DNA from: DASRYH01 sp035687245 | Lineage (GTDB): Bacteria > Actinomycetota > Coriobacteriia > Anaerosomatales > PHET01 | Direction: 5' to 3' | Assembly: GCA_035687245.1 (NCBI GenBank) | Contig: DASRYH010000070.1 | Span: forward strand, 1-49,084 | Length of the DNA stretch: 49,084 bases | Part shown: positions 39,999 through 48,757 of the stretch, in pieces | How positions within the stretch are numbered: position 1 is the first letter of the stretch | How the letters are laid out: each line of letters starts with the position of its first letter | Program-made: the position numbers and the translations under genes | Notes under the pieces: generated by a model | Database searches by the model: none | What the model saw: the letters and a program-made list of their open reading frames with translations, nothing else | What the model was told of the DNA's origin: nothing

Positions 39999-41807
39999 AT
40001 GCGCCAGAACGACATACGCAACATCGCGATCATCGCCCACGTTGACCACGGCAAGACGACGCTGGTCGACCGGCTTCTCCAGACGACTCACGTCTTCCGT
40101 GAGAACCAGGAGGTGGCCGAACGCGTCTTGGACAGCAACGACCAGGAGCGCGAGCGCGGCATCACGATCCTTGCGAAGAACATCTCGATCCGCCACAAGG
40201 ACATCAAGATCAACGTCATCGACACGCCGGGCCACGCTGACTTCGGCGGCGAGGTCGAGCGCGTGCTGAAGATGGCCGACGGCTGCCTGCTCATCGTCGA
40301 CGCCTTTGAGGGCGCCATGCCGCAGACGCGCTTCGTGCTGCGTCACGCGCTCGAGCACGGCCTCAAGCCGATGGTGGTCGTCAACAAGATCGACCGCCAG
40401 GGCGCCCGCCCGCACGAGGTCATCGACGAGGTCTTCGACCTCATGCTCGACCTTGGCGCCAACGACGATCAGCTCGACTTCCCGGTCGTCTACACGAGCG
40501 CGGTCAACGGCTACGCTCGCCTCGAACCCGACGACGGCAACATGGACATGCTGCCGCTGCTCGACGCGATCATCGAGCACATCCCCGCGCCGGACGTGGA
40601 CCCGGACGGTCCCGTGGCGATGCAGGTCTGCACGATCGACTACTCGAACTTCGTCGGCCGAATCGGTATTGGCCGAATCTTCTCGGGCACGCTCCACTCC
40701 GGTGAGCGCATCCTTGTCATCAAGAACGACGGCTCTCGCTACCAGGCCAACGCCAAGCAGCTCTACACCTTCGAGGGCATGGGCCGCCAAGAGGCTGCCG
40801 AAGTGCACGCCGGTGACATCATCGCCGTCGTAGGCATCGAGGACGCCGACATCGGCGATATGTTCACCTGCCGAATCGACCCCATCACGCTCGCCCCGAT
40901 CCACGTCGAAGAGCCGACGATGGCCGTCGTATTCGAGCCGTCGAACAGCCCGCTCGTGGGCCAGGAGGGTGACATCGTCGGCGGCCGCCAGATCAAGGAG
41001 CGCCTCTTCCGCGAGGCCGAGTCCAATATCTCGATGAACATCACCGAGGTTGAAGACAAGACCGGCATGGAGGTCGCCGGGCGAGGTGTCCTGCACATCT
41101 CGGTGCTCATGGAGACGATGCGCCGTGAAGGCTACGAGTTCCAGGTCGGCCGCCCGCGCGTGATCATCAAGACCGACGAGCACGGCAAGAAGCTCGAGCC
41201 GATCGAGCAGGCCGTTGTCGACGTTCCGAGCGAGTACGCCGGCAAGGTCATCGAGATCTTCGGCTCAGCGGGCGGCGAGATGACCGACATGGTGCAGCGC
41301 GACGAGCATGTGCATCTCGAGTTCAAGATCCCGTCCCGCGGTGTCATGGGCCTTCGTACGCGCATCCTAAACGCCACTCGCGGCGAGGGCACGCTGTTCC
41401 ACCACTTCTCCGAGTACGGGCCCTTCCGCGGCGATCTCGGCGGGCGCCAGAACGGCTCGCTCATCGCGATGTCGACCGACAATTCGGTCGCCTTCGGCCT
41501 CATGCCGCTGCAGCAGCGCGGCAAGCTCTTCGTAGGCCCGGGCGTCATGTGCTACGAGGGAATGATCGTCGGCGAGAGCGCCAAGAGCGGTGACCTGGTC
41601 GTCAACGTAGCTAAGTCCAAGCAGCTCACGAACATGCGTGCCGCGTCAGCCGACAAGGGCATCGTCCTCGCGCCGCCGATGACGTTCACGCTCGAAGAAG
41701 CGCTCGAGTACATCGAGGACGACGAGCTTGTGGAAGTCACGCCGAAGTCGATCCGCCTGCGCAAGCGCCTGCTCAACGAGAAGGACCGCAAGCGCGCGAG
41801 GAGCTAG
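39999..41807 (+). CDS. typA: Ribosome-associated GTPase TypA/BipA
   Basis: The 602-residue translational GTPase has G1 AHVDHGKTTLVD, the RERGITILAKN switch I/G2 region, G3 DTPGHADFGGEV, G4 NKIDRQGARP and G5 SAVNGYA. The EF-G-like domains and the BipA-specific C-terminal domain (GRQNGSLIAMSTDNSVAFG) follow at full length. It binds ribosomes and helps assembly of the large subunit and growth under stress. The ATG at 39999 with ggagc upstream gives the normal N terminus MRQNDIRNIAIIAHVDHG. A strong terminator follows. Confidence 0.97.
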   Translation: MRQNDIRNIAIIAHVDHGKTTLVDRLLQTTHVFRENQEVAERVLDSNDQERERGITILAKNISIRHKDIKINVIDTPGHADFGGEVERVLKMADGCLLIVDAFEGAMPQTRFVLRHALEHGLKPMVVVNKIDRQGARPHEVIDEVFDLMLDLGANDDQLDFPVVYTSAVNGYARLEPDDGNMDMLPLLDAIIEHIPAPDVDPDGPVAMQVCTIDYSNFVGRIGIGRIFSGTLHSGERILVIKNDGSRYQANAKQLYTFEGMGRQEAAEVHAGDIIAVVGIEDADIGDMFTCRIDPITLAPIHVEEPTMAVVFEPSNSPLVGQEGDIVGGRQIKERLFREAESNISMNITEVEDKTGMEVAGRGVLHISVLMETMRREGYEFQVGRPRVIIKTDEHGKKLEPIEQAVVDVPSEYAGKVIEIFGSAGGEMTDMVQRDEHVHLEFKIPSRGVMGLRTRILNATRGEGTLFHHFSEYGPFRGDLGGRQNGSLIAMSTDNSVAFGLMPLQQRGKLFVGPGVMCYEGMIVGESAKSGDLVVNVAKSKQLTNMRAASADKGIVLAPPMTFTLEEALEYIEDDELVEVTPKSIRLRKRLLNEKDRKRARS

Positions 41808-41829
41808 GCGATTAACCACATTCGCGACA

Positions 41830-41857
41830 ACGAGCGGCTCCTCAAGGGGCCGCTCGT
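41830..41857. terminator. Terminator after typA
   Basis: The arms acgagcggc(tcc) and (ggg)gccgctcgt pair over at least nine bases and are followed by ctgcttt. The convergent transglutaminase-like gene ends at 41871, so the hairpin may serve both. Confidence 0.85.
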
Positions 41858-41870
41858 CTGCTTTCCGCTG

Positions 41871-42701
41871 CTATTCGCGCACGGCTTCAGGCACGGCCGA
41901 TGATGCCTGTTCGTCCTGGCCGCCATAGCGCTTCGCACCCCCGAGCTCGATTGCCTGTGGTGGCTTGCCGACAGGTCCCCATGCGAGATCGTCTCGGCTC
42001 GTCACGCCGATGGGAGCGAATCGCGTTGTCTCGATGAACGCGTAGGGCAGGGTGCGATAGCCGATACGATCGGAGCCCACGCCGACGGCCACGTGGTTGC
42101 TGGCGTCCAGCACGAGCATCGCGGTCTCGTAGTCTTCGTGCAGCAGCACCGCCGCGAGCAGCACGCTCTTCTCCGTGCATACTCCTGCCCCACCCGCGAG
42201 CATCTCTGCGGGTAGCGATATCTCACTCCCAATCGAGCCGTACTCGATTCCTTGTACTGCGGCGGCGGCCAAGTCCGCGAAACGATCGTCATCGAGCCGC
42301 TGACGGCGCGCGATAGCGTGGAGTTCCGACGACAGCTCGCGCACCAGCCTCGTGCGGCTCTGGGTCTGGACGAGCGAGCGTACGTAGCGGGCACGTACCG
42401 AAGGCGGTGACTCGAACACCCACGCCGTGTTGAGCGCCTTGCCTGCGCTGAGGTCGGAGGGGTAGACGCGTACGGTCACAGGGACCAGGCCGCCTCGATA
42501 GGAGAAGCGCCAGGTGACTTCGAGCGGTGGCCCGCTCTCGCCGGCCCGCTCGATCGCGTTGAGCTGGCGTGTGAACAACCACCAGCGGGTGAGATCGACC
42601 GCGCGCAGGCAGGCAAAGACGAGCACGGCGGCAATCACGAGCGACAACAGCGCCGCGCGAACGGGGCGCGTCTGTGCATATCGCCTGACGGCCGCTTGCA
42701 T
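41871..42701 (-). CDS. Membrane-anchored transglutaminase-like protein
   Basis: The 276-residue protein has one N-terminal membrane helix (AALLSLVIAAVLVFACL) and an extracytoplasmic region. Residues about 150-215 carry a transglutaminase-like core: GGAGVCTEKSVLLAAVL with the putative catalytic Cys, then LDASNHVAVGVG with the His, and a later Asp region. It may be a papain-like peptidase or cross-linking enzyme acting on the cell surface; the substrate is unknown. The ATG at 42701 has aaggg upstream. It is convergent with typA and divergent from the small peptide unit at 42926. Confidence 0.75.
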   Translation of the reverse strand: MQAAVRRYAQTRPVRAALLSLVIAAVLVFACLRAVDLTRWWLFTRQLNAIERAGESGPPLEVTWRFSYRGGLVPVTVRVYPSDLSAGKALNTAWVFESPPSVRARYVRSLVQTQSRTRLVRELSSELHAIARRQRLDDDRFADLAAAAVQGIEYGSIGSEISLPAEMLAGGAGVCTEKSVLLAAVLLHEDYETAMLVLDASNHVAVGVGSDRIGYRTLPYAFIETTRFAPIGVTSRDDLAWGPVGKPPQAIELGGAKRYGGQDEQASSAVPEAVRE

Positions 42702-42925
42702 CGTTAGCCCTTCGCTCGAGACCGGCTTGGTATCTGCCTGCACGCAAAGAGCGTACCCCCTTTGCATTCGTGCGGTTCGGCCGCCCGCCGACACCCGGCG
42801 CCGTCCGACCGAAACGACCCAGTGCACACCTCGTGTGTAGGCACGCGACTCGCTATCATTGTGAGTACGGCGGATGCCGAGGACGCCATTGGGGCGTGCC
42901 GATGATCGAGGGAGGTGATCCAGCG
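42702..42925. other. Intergenic region upstream of the small peptide unit
   Basis: This stretch separates two divergent units. It holds a possible -10 element TATCAT at 42854-42859 for the rightward peptide unit; no convincing -35 is seen. No conserved protein is recognisable in its open frames. Confidence 0.4.
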
Positions 42926-42991
42926 TTGAGTAGTAATCAACATCGCTGCGGTCCGGACCACCACGATCTTCCTGGAGGCTCGACCATCTAG
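42926..42991 (+). CDS. 21-residue Cys/His-containing peptide in its own transcription unit
   Basis: The frame starts at a TTG and encodes MSSNQHRCGPDHHDLPGGST followed by a final Ile. Ahead of it is the sequence ggaggtgatc (42911-42920), a full complement of the 16S rRNA 3' end, six bases from the start. The peptide has one Cys and four or so His/Asp residues that could bind a metal. An in-frame ATG at 42904 would add seven residues. A strong terminator follows at 43074-43103, so this looks like an independent unit with a single short gene. No family is recognised. Confidence 0.55.
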   Translation: MSSNQHRCGPDHHDLPGGSTI

Positions 42992-43073
42992 GACAGGGGC
43001 GCTTGCCGGATTCACGATCCGACTGTCGCGCCACTAAACGACGACACAGTGTCGCTGTCTGGCAGCGATGAAG

Positions 43074-43103
43074 AAGGGCCACTCGCGAAAGCGGGTGGCC
43101 TTT
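43074..43103. terminator. Bidirectional terminator after the small peptide unit
   Basis: The arms aagggccactcgc and gcgggtggcctt pair over about twelve bases around a GAAA tetraloop, followed by tctgctt. It ends the peptide unit and the convergent membrane protein gene. A further small hairpin cgacac-a-gtgtcg lies at 43042-43054. Confidence 0.9.
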
Positions 43104-43109
43104 CTGCTT

Positions 43110-43559
43110 CTACTTGAAGACGTCCTTCTCATCGAGCTGGCCGCCCTTCTTCTCCTTTGCGTGTTGCTGGTGGGCCTTGCGAGCGTCGAAGATCCATTTG
43201 GCGGCCACTGTGTCTTGATAGGTGCGGCGGTAGAGGGCGTCGCCTCGGACGGTCGTTGAGTAGGGGAGCAGCAGCTCGTAGGCCTTGTCGGTGCTGCGCT
43301 GTGTGCCTTCCATGAGCAGCTGGCGCGATTCGGCGATTCCCAGGTTGAGCTGCAGGCGCTCGTTCCATGGCTCGAGAAACGCGGGCGTGTGGGCAAGAGT
43401 GACTCGCTGCTCCACGGCGATCGACTGGTCGCGCGACTGCTCGCTCACCGACCACAGAAGCCCGTGGACCAGCGCTATCAGCACGACCGTCGCGACAACG
43501 AGAACGACGGCGGCCAGATACGGCCACCGTCGTCGAGTGCATGTCTCTTCACGTGTCAT
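43110..43559 (-). CDS. Small single-helix membrane protein downstream of the radical SAM gene
   Basis: The 149-residue protein has one N-terminal helix (YLAAVVLVVATVVLIALVHG) and a helical extracytoplasmic part with EPWNERLQLNLGIAESRQLL and YSTTVRGDALYRRTYQDTV, ending in a charged tail (KEKKGGQLDEKDVFK). I do not recognise the family. The ATG at 43559 is preferred over the GTG at 43577. It lies 39 bases after the radical SAM gene on the same strand, so the two are probably one operon. The function is unknown. Confidence 0.7.
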   Translation of the reverse strand: MTREETCTRRRWPYLAAVVLVVATVVLIALVHGLLWSVSEQSRDQSIAVEQRVTLAHTPAFLEPWNERLQLNLGIAESRQLLMEGTQRSTDKAYELLLPYSTTVRGDALYRRTYQDTVAAKWIFDARKAHQQHAKEKKGGQLDEKDVFK

Positions 43560-43598
43560 GGCGAGTAGGTACCCCACCGGTTCTCGCGCTCTGCGGTG

Positions 43599-44792
43599 CT
43601 AGCAGTCGCCAATCGCGGAGCACGGCGCGGAGCGCACGAACTCAGGCGTCTGCTCGATCTTGCCCACGAGCTCGCTGCGATCGGCGTCGCAGTGCAGCAG
43701 GCACGTCACGTCTTCGGCCATCGGGTCGCCGGTACGCTGCCAGGCCTTTGCGCGGCAGCCGCGGCAGATGCGCGAGTACTCGCACGCCTCAGGCGAGCAC
43801 ACGCCCTTGGCCTCCTGCTGGTCGAGCTTGTACAGCTCGGCGACGGCCTCCTGCAACGAGATCTCGCGAATGTTCCCGATCGTCCAGTCCTGCGCGAACT
43901 GGCAGGGCATGATGCCGCCTTCGGAGTTGATGTTCATGTGGCCCTTGCCGACGGGGCAGGCGCTGATGGTCTTCAGGCGCTCGAGGCCGTTGGAGACATC
44001 GATGCCGCGCTCCACGAACTTCTCGGCGACAAAGGGGATGAAGCTCGGCATAGCGCCGATGTCCCACTCGAGCTTCGAGTCTTCGGAGAGGATGTCCTCG
44101 ATGATGAAGTCGCCCAACTCACGCCACTGCTCCGGGGTGATGCGGCCGTCGTCCTCGCCCTCGCTGCGGCCGGCGGTGATGAGGTCGCAGAAGTAGATGA
44201 GGCCGCAGTCGAGGTCCTTGGCTTCCTGGATGAGCTCGTAGATGTGCGGCCACGTGTCTTGGCTTATCGCGGTCTTGATGGCGACGTTGACGCCCTCTTC
44301 GCGCAGGAGCTTGATCGCTGCGATGACCCGGTCGTGAGTGCCGGGCACGCCCACCATCGGATCGTGGAATTCGGCAGGGCCGTAGAGCGAGGTGGCGATC
44401 CAGTCGATGCCGTTGGCCTTGAGGCGCTTGGCAGCCTCGCGGTCGATGAGCGTGCAGTTGGTCGAGACGGTCACGCGGATGTCGTAAGAGCGCGCCAGCT
44501 CGAGGATCTCCCAGAAGTTCTTGCGCATCATCGGCTCGCCGCCGGAGAGGAACAGCGCCGGCAGGCCGCGCTCGCCCATCTGGTGCACGAGCGCAATCGT
44601 CTCCTCGTCGGTGAGCTCGGCGGGAAGGCTCGTGCAATCAGCGGCCATGTAGCAGTGGTCGCACAGCAGGTTACAGCGGTTCGTGATGTTCCAGATGATG
44701 TCGCTTGGACGGCCGAGCTTGAAGGCGGTGACGGCCTTGTTCTCGACGTCGGACAGCGGACCTTTGAAGAACAGCGAGCGTACGTGCGCCAT
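43599..44792 (-). CDS. Radical SAM protein with SPASM domain
   Basis: The 397-residue protein has the radical SAM motif NITNRCNLLCDHCYMA (C-x3-C-x2-C) near residue 41 and the SAM-binding LFLSGGEPMMRKNF. The C-terminal SPASM-type region binds extra iron-sulfur clusters through cysteines in ISACPVGKGHMNINSEGG, MPCQFA, CSPEACEYSRICRGC and DVTCLLHC. The CRAKAWQRTGDPMAED ending resembles AhbC/NirJ-type haem enzymes, but peptide-modifying SPASM proteins share the layout, so the substrate is open. The ATG at 44792 has aaggagc upstream. It is followed by a membrane protein gene, and a 21-residue peptide unit lies beyond that. Confidence 0.85.
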   Translation of the reverse strand: MAHVRSLFFKGPLSDVENKAVTAFKLGRPSDIIWNITNRCNLLCDHCYMAADCTSLPAELTDEETIALVHQMGERGLPALFLSGGEPMMRKNFWEILELARSYDIRVTVSTNCTLIDREAAKRLKANGIDWIATSLYGPAEFHDPMVGVPGTHDRVIAAIKLLREEGVNVAIKTAISQDTWPHIYELIQEAKDLDCGLIYFCDLITAGRSEGEDDGRITPEQWRELGDFIIEDILSEDSKLEWDIGAMPSFIPFVAEKFVERGIDVSNGLERLKTISACPVGKGHMNINSEGGIMPCQFAQDWTIGNIREISLQEAVAELYKLDQQEAKGVCSPEACEYSRICRGCRAKAWQRTGDPMAEDVTCLLHCDADRSELVGKIEQTPEFVRSAPCSAIGDC

Positions 44793-44869
44793 CTGCCAAG
44801 CTCCTTCACGTGCGCGCGCGTGCGCGCTTCAGGGTCGTACAGCCGTACCAGTGTATGCGACTAGCAGGC

Positions 44870-44889
44870 CAATGTAACTCAATGTAACA
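44870..44889. repeat. Two adjacent 10-bp direct repeats upstream of the CDGSH gene
   Basis: caatgtaact and caatgtaaca follow each other directly and are AT-rich for this genome. A half CRP-like motif ctgtgacc follows. They lie between the divergent radical SAM and CDGSH genes, so they could bind a regulator of either. Confidence 0.4.
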
Positions 44890-44984
44890 ACTGTGACCTT
44901 GGCACCGGAAACGTAGCGAGGGGTACTATCGGCAGGTGGTGCGGCCAGCGCCGATTCGGCGGTGTTTCAGCGTGGAGGAGCCTC

Positions 44985-45692
44985 GTGGACGACAAGACCC
45001 GCAAGATGCGCATCGATGTCACCGAGAACGGCCCCTACCTGGTCTCAGGAGGCGTGCCTCTCGTGCGCCTCGAGATTGGCGTGAACGAGCAGGGCGAGTC
45101 CCTCGAGTGGCGCGAGACCGGGCGTGTCGAGGCCGGCAGCAGCTACTCCCTGTGCCGCTGTGGCGAGTCGCACGGCAAGCCTTTCTGCGACGGTTCGCAC
45201 TTCGACGGCTTCGACGGTACCGAGACTGCAGGCCACGACTCCTTCGTCGAGTTTGCGGAGTCGATCGACGGCCCAGGTGTGCGGCTGCACGACGCTCGCA
45301 AGCTCTGCGCCGAGGCCCGCTTCTGCGATCGAGCAGGGGGTCTATGGAACCTCGTCGAGTCGTGCGGTGACCCTGAAGTGCGTGCGATCGCCGAAGAGGA
45401 GGCGCGCAACTGCCCATCGGGTCGCTACGTCCTGTGCGACGCCGAGTCGCAGACCGACTACGAACCGGAGCTGGAGCCTTCGATCGGCTTGGTCGAAGAC
45501 CCCGCGATGGGCGTGAGCGGGCCGCTGTACGTGAGGGGAGGAATCCCCGTCTACGATGCCGACGGCGTTGCCTACGAGGCGCGCAACCGCGTGACACTCT
45601 GCCGCTGCGGGAAGTCGCAGAACAAGCCCTTCTGCGATGGCTCCCACCTTCGTACGGGCTTCGTCGACTCAAGCACGCGCACGGACGAGTAG
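44985..45692 (+). CDS. Protein with two CDGSH iron-sulfur domains
   Basis: The 235-residue protein has two CDGSH-type 2Fe-2S motifs, CRCGESHGKPFCDGSH at about residue 57 and CRCGKSQNKPFCDGSH at about 205. Between them is a divergent 4Fe-4S/mitoNEET-like stretch with HDARKLCAEARFCDRAGG and EEARNCPSGRYVLC. This arrangement is known from bacterial proteins of the Fer4_19/CDGSH type and suggests redox or cluster transfer function; the partner is unknown. The GTG at 44985 follows gtggaggag. It is convergent with the MFS gene and there is no terminator-like hairpin in the 43-base gap. Confidence 0.9.
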   Translation: MDDKTRKMRIDVTENGPYLVSGGVPLVRLEIGVNEQGESLEWRETGRVEAGSSYSLCRCGESHGKPFCDGSHFDGFDGTETAGHDSFVEFAESIDGPGVRLHDARKLCAEARFCDRAGGLWNLVESCGDPEVRAIAEEEARNCPSGRYVLCDAESQTDYEPELEPSIGLVEDPAMGVSGPLYVRGGIPVYDADGVAYEARNRVTLCRCGKSQNKPFCDGSHLRTGFVDSSTRTDE

Positions 45693-45735
45693 GCCGCACC
45701 CAGCGAGCGAGACGCGCAACCCCTAGATTTCGACG

Positions 45736-47061
45736 CTAGCCTTCGGCAGGCGCCGGATCCAGCTCAACAGCCTCGGCGTCTTCGGCAGCTTGCTCATCAA
45801 AGACGCGGTCGAGCCGGGCGCTCAAGTCCCGCAACTCGGGGCGCGAGGCCGCCAGTATCGCGACTGCGACAAGGGACGAACCCGCCCCAAGGAAGAGCGC
45901 TTCGAGGCCGAAGCCGATGACCACGCCGGCGATCGCCTGTGAGAGTGGCATCAGGCCATACATCGAGAGCATGAACAGGCCCATCACGCGCCCGAGCATC
46001 TCGTCGGGGGTGACGCGCTGCAACTGCGTGACGAACGTGACCGCCATGTAGCCGTTGGCTATCCCGACCAGTGCCATGAGTGGTAGGGCCTGCCAGGTCG
46101 CGGTAACGAAGGCGAGCGTGGCTACAGCTATGCCGAAGCCGCCCACGAGGCCCACCGTTGCCGCGACGAAAGCGCGCCCTGACAGCCTCGGGATCACCCC
46201 CGCACCGAACATGCCGGCGAGGTTACCCAGCGCGTAGACCGAAAGAATGATGCCCATCGCCACTGTCGTGCCGCCGAGCCGCTCTTTGGACAGTACCGTC
46301 AGCCCAACCAGAAGCGGCCCTGAGATCAGAGCGTTCGCGAGGGCGATGATCGTGAGGATCCATCGAATCTCAGGCTCGTTCCAGACCCAGGCCAGGCCCT
46401 CTTTGACTGCCTGAAGCGGGTGGTCTTCGGCACCGGAGTCAGGCGCCGATACAGCCGCCATCGCCAGAAGACACACGGCCGAGACCAGGAACGACGACGC
46501 ATCGACGGTGAAGGCCATGCCGATGCCGGTGAGCGACGCCATCTTCTCGCCGCCGATGACGGCTTGTCCAAAGACCGCGATCAGCACACCGGCGGCTGCA
46601 GGGCCGAGGAAGGCCGCCGCTTGGTCGGCGATCTGCAGCAGGGAGTTGCCGCTCTCCAGCTGCTCGTCCTCGAGGATGCGGGGAATGGCCGCGTTGGAGG
46701 CGGGATAGAAGAAGCCGCTCACGGTGCCGAAGATGATCGCGAGCGCGTAGATCATCCACAGCTGGACCGTGCCGGTAAGGATCGCAGCGGAGAGTAGTGC
46801 GACGACGGCGAAGCGCAGTACATCGGACACGAGCATGATCGTGCGCGGAGAGTGGCGGTCGGCCCACGCACCGCCAAGCAGCATCAGCAGGGCGCGCGGG
46901 ATGCTCGAAGCTGCCAGAACGAAGCCAATCTGGCGGGGGTCATTGGTGAGCATCAGGACGAGCCAAGGCAGGGCGATCAGATGGAACTGGTCGCCCAAAA
47001 AGCTCACGGTCTGCCCAAGCCAGAGCAGCCGGTAGTCCCGATCACGAAGTGCTGAGAACAT
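45736..47061 (-). CDS. MFS transporter (MFS_3/enterobactin-exporter type)
   Basis: The 441-residue protein has about twelve helices and starts MFSALRDRDYRLLWLGQTVS, the block typical of the MFS_3 family of drug and siderophore exporters. The loop 2-3 motif GGAWADRHSPRTIM matches motif A of the superfamily. The C-terminal tail is acidic (EQAAEDAEAVELDPAPAEG) and soluble. The ATG at 47061 follows aggggtgggg. The substrate is unknown. The upstream GyrI-like gene on the same strand could encode a drug-binding protein that belongs with it. Confidence 0.9.
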   Translation of the reverse strand: MFSALRDRDYRLLWLGQTVSFLGDQFHLIALPWLVLMLTNDPRQIGFVLAASSIPRALLMLLGGAWADRHSPRTIMLVSDVLRFAVVALLSAAILTGTVQLWMIYALAIIFGTVSGFFYPASNAAIPRILEDEQLESGNSLLQIADQAAAFLGPAAAGVLIAVFGQAVIGGEKMASLTGIGMAFTVDASSFLVSAVCLLAMAAVSAPDSGAEDHPLQAVKEGLAWVWNEPEIRWILTIIALANALISGPLLVGLTVLSKERLGGTTVAMGIILSVYALGNLAGMFGAGVIPRLSGRAFVAATVGLVGGFGIAVATLAFVTATWQALPLMALVGIANGYMAVTFVTQLQRVTPDEMLGRVMGLFMLSMYGLMPLSQAIAGVVIGFGLEALFLGAGSSLVAVAILAASRPELRDLSARLDRVFDEQAAEDAEAVELDPAPAEG

Positions 47062-47164
47062 GCCCCACCCCTCAACGAAGCGCGAAAGCGATTCTACCGC
47101 CGAACCACGACAGCAGACTACGGTCACGCTTGTTCACCTAGTGTTGCGGGGGGATGCGACGATT

Positions 47165-47638
47165 CTATCCCAGGCGCGCTACCGGTATCAGGACCTGTGT
47201 CCGGTTCTTTTCCGGAGGTACCTCGGGTCCATCGAAGTAGACCTCCCGGAAGGGACCCGCCGGCGTGTAGCCGTTGGCCCCAAGCCATGCCATGACGTCG
47301 TGGTAGAACGGCCCGATGGCGTCCCACGCACCCACGTACATGGCTGCTGCAACAAGCGCTGGCTCGACCGTCTTGACCCCGTAGCCACCCTCATCCGGGC
47401 CGGTGCGTCCCGCCCCGCTCGCGACCGGCGCCCACAGCTCCCACTCGGTGTCGTCGGGGGGAGTCACTTCGGGGTCGGAGATGTAGAGGGCTTGTGGCGG
47501 GCCGACGGGCTCGAGCCCGTAGTGCTCGACCCAGTGGTACAGCTCGCCGAACGTCTGCGGGATCAGAGTGTAGGGACCGCGCACGTACTTGAATGCGACC
47601 GTTAACGGCTCGCTCTGGCTGATGGAGACGTCTGCCAT
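47165..47638 (-). CDS. GyrI-like/AraC-effector-type small-molecule-binding protein
   Basis: The 157-residue stand-alone protein matches the GyrI-like fold used by AraC-family regulators and drug-binding proteins. It starts with a FKYVRGPYTLIPQTFGELYHWVE-type segment (read in parts) and ends with the hallmark GPFREVYFDGPEVPPEK followed by TQVLIPV. It lacks a DNA-binding domain. Such proteins bind or degrade cationic amphipathic compounds. The ATG at 47638 has ggaggtgg five bases upstream. The next gene on the same strand is the MFS transporter. Confidence 0.85.
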   Translation of the reverse strand: MADVSISQSEPLTVAFKYVRGPYTLIPQTFGELYHWVEHYGLEPVGPPQALYISDPEVTPPDDTEWELWAPVASGAGRTGPDEGGYGVKTVEPALVAAAMYVGAWDAIGPFYHDVMAWLGANGYTPAGPFREVYFDGPEVPPEKNRTQVLIPVARLG

Positions 47639-47728
47639 GGAAACCACCTCCACATAGCGGTGTACCCGAAGTGGGCGCAGGCAATCGTCGTATTGGCCGC
47701 CGGAGCGGCGAACGGCAGCGCGAGGCAG

Positions 47729-48586
47729 CTACTCGTGCGTCTTCCACATGCCGGCGTACTCATCGACGTAGAAGTCGATCTCCCCCCGGTTGAGCAGCTC
47801 GCCCAGATAGCCCTTCACGTTGGTGACCGCGAGCCAGTACGCGGCGGGGTTGAGGTTGAGCCCGCGCTCCCGCGACACGAGCGCGATCGCGTCCTCGGTA
47901 GAGTGCGGCACTTTGAGCCGCTCCACCAGCAGCGCTTCGACCTCGTGTACCTGAGCGATGTGGTGGTCGATGTGCTCGTCGGCCTCTTCTCGCCGAATCG
48001 GCCTGCCGTGCGCCGGCACGATCCACTCGCAGGGCACTTCGCGCAGCCGTTCGAGCGAGCTGACCACCATGCCCGGGTCGATGGCGTAGGGGAGCGGGTG
48101 CTGCACCCAGAGGTCCTTGAGATAGAGCGAGTCGCCGGAGAAGAGCACTGCGTCGGCGGTGAGGAAGCCGTAGTGTCCGAGCGTATGACCGGGAAGTGCG
48201 ATGGTCTGCGCGCGATCGTCAGACCAGTGCTCGAGGTAGCCGTCTACCGCGCAGCCTTCGCCGCGAAACAGCTTAGTGGTGAGCGTATCGGTGGGCTTCG
48301 CCCACGAGAACATGCCACGGATGTTGATGTCGGGGTTCTCCACCATCGACGCATCGTCGCGAGCGGCATAGACGGTAGCGCCCGCGTTGCGCAAGAAGCT
48401 GCCGATGGAGAAGTGATCCGCGTGGCCATGCGTGATGACGAGCGTGTCGACCGGCGTGTTGGCGAAGGGCGCCTCGTCCTCGCACGTATCGATGACCAGG
48501 CCTTCGAGGAAACCGGCGTTGGTCAGGCCGGGCACGACGTAGGTGTCGCCTGCGATGTGGGTGGCGTTGTACGGCTGATTCGGCAT
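47729..48586 (-). CDS. Metallo-beta-lactamase-fold hydrolase
   Basis: The 285-residue protein has the MBL metal motif LVITHGHADHFSIGSFL (H-x-H-x-D-H), LPGHTLGHYGF with the next His, VLFSGDSLYLKD with the bridging Asp, and VPAHGRPI with the last His. A C-terminal helical extension with HIDHHIAQVHEVEALLVERL resembles the BLACT/winged-helix cap of the lactamase-like hydrolases such as glyoxalase II relatives. The substrate is unknown. The ATG at 48586 begins MPNQPYNATHIAGD. It is divergent from the partial gene at 48758. Confidence 0.9.
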   Translation of the reverse strand: MPNQPYNATHIAGDTYVVPGLTNAGFLEGLVIDTCEDEAPFANTPVDTLVITHGHADHFSIGSFLRNAGATVYAARDDASMVENPDINIRGMFSWAKPTDTLTTKLFRGEGCAVDGYLEHWSDDRAQTIALPGHTLGHYGFLTADAVLFSGDSLYLKDLWVQHPLPYAIDPGMVVSSLERLREVPCEWIVPAHGRPIRREEADEHIDHHIAQVHEVEALLVERLKVPHSTEDAIALVSRERGLNLNPAAYWLAVTNVKGYLGELLNRGEIDFYVDEYAGMWKTHE

Positions 48587-48757
48587 GTACGCAGTATACG
48601 GGCTGTGCAAAGCGCCTCCTGCGACTCCATACATCCTCCACTCTCCGGGCATCGTGTCGCCACAGGTGCGCGCCACAATGGAGTTCGGGCAGCCCGTACC
48701 TCGCCAGGCTGACGGGCCGCCCGCCACACAGACACCGACGACCAGGAGGTCGAGCAG

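Noticed and set aside
39873..41183. A 436-codon minus-strand frame opposite typA, and similar long antisense frames opposite cca and the radical SAM gene
   Set aside because: The sense genes are unmistakable. The antisense products show the skewed composition of shadow frames and have no ribosome sites or motifs.
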